Source: Flavobacterium limnophilum (GTDB lineage: Bacteria; Bacteroidota; Bacteroidia; Flavobacteriales; Flavobacteriaceae). From it: a stretch of 64,000 nt of DNA. Shown here one piece after another: positions 61,552-64,000 of the stretch; the stretch's first letter is position 1, and each line of letters starts with the position of its first letter. The DNA lies in the NCBI RefSeq assembly GCF_027111315.2, contig NZ_CP114289.2, forward strand, positions 1,488,001 through 1,552,000. Direction: 5' to 3'. The notes under the pieces were generated by a model. The model worked only from the letters and a program-made list of their open reading frames with translations. It was not told the DNA's origin and made no database searches. The translations under genes and the position numbers were made by a program.

Positions 61552-62661
61552 ATGAGAATTCTAAAGTATCTTTTTCTTTTATTATTACTTAGCTTAGTAG
61601 CATTGTCCATTTTTGTTGCTACTCAAAAAGGAGAATTTACCGTGGAAAGAAGCAAGATTATCAATTCACCAAAATCGTCGGTATATAATTATGTAAATGA
61701 TGCCAAAAATTGGAAAGAATGGAATTCATTGGCAGTCGAAGATTCTCTGATAAAAATTACCCCATCACAAATCAGCGCGGGCAAAGGCAGTTTTTTTTCT
61801 TGGCAAGGAAAAGAAGGTGACGGTGACCTGCAAACGATAAACGTAAAAGAAAACGAAAGCATCATTCAAAAAATAAATTTCAACGGCAACACTGCCGATG
61901 TTTCCCTAAGTTTTAAAGACACCCTTGGAAAAACAAAAGTATCCTGGAAAGCTAAAGGACAAATGGGGTTTCTCTTTAAAGTATTGACCTCTTTCAATGG
62001 TGGTGCCGGAAAAATATTTGGTTTGATGTTTGAAAAATCTTTGGTTAATCTAGACAAAAAACTGGATTATGAAATCAATACCTATTCGGTAAAAGTGGAT
62101 GGTTTGGTAAACAAGACCGAGACATTTTATCTGGCGCAGACCTTTACCAGCGAATTTTCAAAAGTAGGCAAGAATGCCGGAATTGTTTTTGCCAAGATTA
62201 CCAATTTCTGCAAAAACAACAACATCACCATCAGTGGCAAGCCGTTTATTATATACCATACCTACGACACCGTTAATGAACTGACCCGATTGTCGATCTG
62301 TATTCCTATAAAAGATCCTATTTTTATCATTGAAGGAAGCGATATTTCGTCTAAAACACTTGCAACATTCCAGGCCGTAAAAACGACTTTAACCGGCGAT
62401 TATTCGCACACCCAAAAAGCATTGGACAAAACTGCGGATTATCTTCGTTCAAAATATCTTACCGTGGATCCTGCATTTTCAAGACTTGAAATCTACACGA
62501 TTGGCAAAAACGAAATCAACAATCCATCAAAATGGATTACCGAAATTTATTATCCAATCAAACAAAAAGCGGAGGCAAAACCGACTGTGTTAGATCCGGC
62601 AACAACCGAGGAAGTGGTTCCGAAACCTACAAATCAAAAAGAAGTTCCTTCTGAATTTTAA
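61552..62661 (+). CDS. SRPBCC-GyrI-like fusion, membrane-anchored
   Basis: The 369 residues begin with one membrane helix (7-25). A polyketide cyclase/SRPBCC domain follows (about 32-175; VERSKIINSPKSSVYNYVND, WKEWNSL), then a GyrI-like/AraC effector-binding domain (about 190-340; GKPFIIYHTYD, SICIPI). The C-terminal tail is Pro/Thr-rich. Both domains bind small hydrophobic ligands in other proteins; the role of this membrane-anchored combination is unknown. Confidence 0.85.
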   Translation: MRILKYLFLLLLLSLVALSIFVATQKGEFTVERSKIINSPKSSVYNYVNDAKNWKEWNSLAVEDSLIKITPSQISAGKGSFFSWQGKEGDGDLQTINVKENESIIQKINFNGNTADVSLSFKDTLGKTKVSWKAKGQMGFLFKVLTSFNGGAGKIFGLMFEKSLVNLDKKLDYEINTYSVKVDGLVNKTETFYLAQTFTSEFSKVGKNAGIVFAKITNFCKNNNITISGKPFIIYHTYDTVNELTRLSICIPIKDPIFIIEGSDISSKTLATFQAVKTTLTGDYSHTQKALDKTADYLRSKYLTVDPAFSRLEIYTIGKNEINNPSKWITEIYYPIKQKAEAKPTVLDPATTEEVVPKPTNQKEVPSEF

Positions 62662-62723
62662 TATTTTTTCACTTTGATTAAACCTTTTTGATAAATTCCA
62701 TTCTAAACTTATAAATAATAGCC

Positions 62724-63266
62724 TTGCAAGAAGAACAGGAATTTATTCAAGAATTATTAAACCCAAAAACGCAAAACCAAGCGTTTCAAAAACTCTTGAA
62801 GGAGTATCAAAAGCCGTTGTACAATCATGTTCGGAATATTCTTTTGAATCATGACGATACAGATGACGTCTTGCAAAATACTTTCGTGAAGGTATTTCAA
62901 AATTTGAATAAGTTTAAAGGTGAAAGCAAGCTTTTTTCATGGATGTACCGTATTGCAACCAATGAAGCTTTGACTTTTTTAAACCATAAAGCAAAGCTAG
63001 GCGGGGTCAGTTCAGAAACATTACAAAACAAAGCCATCGATAATTTAAAAGCCGACATTTATTTTGACGGCAATGAAATACAAATCAAATTGCAAAAAGC
63101 AATTATACAACTGCCAGAAAAACAACAACTGGTTTTCAAGATGAAATATTTCGAAGAATTGAAATACGAAGAAATCTCGGAAATTCTGGGTACATCGGTG
63201 GGAGCTTTAAAGGCTTCATACCATCATGCCGTAAAAAAAATAGAAGCCTTTGTAACAACAAATTAA
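62724..63266 (+). CDS. ECF-type RNA polymerase sigma factor
   Basis: The 180 residues contain sigma region 2 (about 25-90: DDTDDVLQNTFVKVFQNL, LFSWMYRIATNEAL) and region 4 (about 125-176: LPEKQQLVFKMKYFEELKYEEISEIL, GALKASYHHAVKKI). The start is TTG at 62724: an in-frame stop lies 10 bp upstream and no ATG occurs before region 2. It is followed 30 bp later by a likely anti-sigma gene and then a Spy-like gene, suggesting an envelope stress operon. Confidence 0.92.
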   Translation: MQEEQEFIQELLNPKTQNQAFQKLLKEYQKPLYNHVRNILLNHDDTDDVLQNTFVKVFQNLNKFKGESKLFSWMYRIATNEALTFLNHKAKLGGVSSETLQNKAIDNLKADIYFDGNEIQIKLQKAIIQLPEKQQLVFKMKYFEELKYEEISEILGTSVGALKASYHHAVKKIEAFVTTN

Positions 63267-63296
63267 ACTTTTTGACAATAATTGAGTCTAACGAAT

Positions 63297-63716
63297 ATGA
63301 TGAAAACATTTAAACTAGATAACGAACCTAAAATTGAACCCGGATTTAAAATCCCGGAAAATTACTTTGACACTTTTTCGGCAAGAGTGACTGAACAATT
63401 ACAAAAAGAAGAGCCAAAAACAATTTCTCTTTTTGCCAGAAAAAAAACTTGGATTTATGCCGCTGCGGCCATTTTGGTATTGGCATTAAGAATTCCTGTT
63501 GTTTACGACAATTTTTACAATCAATCATCAGAAATTGATGAAGCAACATTGGAAAATTACATCAGCTACCATTCCACTGTTTCCGATACAGATTTAGTTA
63601 ATCTTCTGGATGAAAATGACATTCAAAAAATCAATATTGATTTGAATATTGAAGACAAAACCATAGAAAACGAACTTTCGGCAGACAACAATTTAGAACA
63701 ATATTTATTAAATTAA
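63297..63716 (+). CDS. putative anti-sigma factor, membrane-anchored
   Basis: The protein has 139 residues from the ATG at 63297. A cytosolic part (1-44; EPGFKIPENYFDTFSARVTEQL) precedes one membrane helix (about 48-66) and an acidic periplasmic tail. The IPENYFD box and the layout match small Bacteroidetes anti-sigma-like proteins encoded after ECF sigma genes. It has no zinc-binding HxxxCxxC motif. Role inferred from position. Confidence 0.7.
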   Translation: MMKTFKLDNEPKIEPGFKIPENYFDTFSARVTEQLQKEEPKTISLFARKKTWIYAAAAILVLALRIPVVYDNFYNQSSEIDEATLENYISYHSTVSDTDLVNLLDENDIQKINIDLNIEDKTIENELSADNNLEQYLLN

Positions 63717-63722
63717 GACCCA

Positions 63723-64000
63723 ATGAGAACAAACAAAACATTTCTGATACTGCTCCTTTTACTTTCGATTTCCTCGTTTGCACAGCAGGAAAAGAACGAA
63801 AAGAAAGAACAAATCAAAGCCTTGAAAGTGGGTTTCATTACCAATGAATTGTCCTTGACAACAGAAGAAGCTTCCAAATTTTGGCCCATATACAATGCTT
63901 TTGACGACAAGCAGTTTGAATTGAGACATCAAAAAATGAAAGCGTTCAAAGCCCGAATGGATGATGAAGCCTTGGACAAAATGAGTGAAAAAGAAGCTGC
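63723..64000 (+). CDS. Spy/CpxP-like secreted protein, truncated by the window end
   Basis: Only the first 92 codons are inside the window. A signal peptide (1-21, ending SFAQ) is followed by a charged helical segment with VGFITNELSLTTEEASKFWPIYNAF, typical of Flavobacterium proteins annotated as sensors of ECF-type sigma factors. It begins 6 bp after the anti-sigma-like gene, so it belongs to the same operon and may report on envelope stress. Confidence 0.75.
   Translation, partial: MRTNKTFLILLLLLSISSFAQQEKNEKKEQIKALKVGFITNELSLTTEEASKFWPIYNAFDDKQFELRHQKMKAFKARMDDEALDKMSEKEA

Overview
The window looks like chromosomal DNA of an AT-rich Bacteroidota, most likely a Flavobacterium-like member of the Flavobacteriia. 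The evidence is the density of small outer-membrane beta-barrel proteins, a TonB receptor, a Bacteroidetes-type HU-related protein, a LETM1-related protein, -7 promoter boxes of the TAnnTTTG type, and intergenic palindromic repeats of the kind common in these genomes. No rRNA, tRNA, CRISPR array or intact insertion sequence was seen.

Layout. 1-3.5 kb: a TolC-type channel gene, an HU-related gene, and a repeat island of five 132-bp units enclosed by two copies of the HU 3' flank. 3.5-10.8 kb: a type I restriction-modification locus (hsdM-hsdS-hsdR) with a three-gene cassette between hsdS and hsdR. The cassette reads as toxin, HTH antitoxin and SecB-like chaperone (a TAC module) and has its own consensus promoter and a terminator; it is the most interesting item here. 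10.9-32.2 kb, nearly all on the minus strand: BrkB-like protein, DUF481 protein, a META protein followed in frame (after a TAG) by an NlpE domain, then a long run of envelope genes (BamA-like, lipoprotein, about eight beta-barrels, an octahaem cytochrome fused to HEAT/TPR repeats) mixed with sulfatases, one of them frameshifted. A PAS-LuxR regulator at 32.3 kb is divergent from a sulfatase. A TAGTT-6 nt-AACTA palindrome recurs upstream of several of these genes and may be the operator of a shared regulator.

33-43.7 kb: an asparagine/aspartate utilisation locus: porin, Dcu-type C4-dicarboxylate carrier, exported asparaginase II, an aspartase-like enzyme with a signal peptide, a second cytoplasmic aspartase, an AspT-type antiporter and a divergent malic enzyme. 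Together they would turn asparagine into aspartate, fumarate and pyruvate, with part of the chemistry apparently in the periplasm. 43.8-50.8 kb: small secreted protein, third sulfatase, TonB receptor, and a split ModE (DNA-binding protein plus separate molybdate-binding Mop protein) with a possible ModE operator in front of the receptor.

51-64 kb: Cu,Zn superoxide dismutase, YdeI-like protein, LETM1-related protein, beta-carbonic anhydrase, divergent dps/oxyR, and housekeeping genes (mnmD, ilvE, MazG-like pyrophosphohydrolase, DPP III peptidase, SRPBCC/GyrI-like protein). It ends in an ECF sigma factor operon with a probable anti-sigma protein and a Spy-like secreted protein cut by the window edge.
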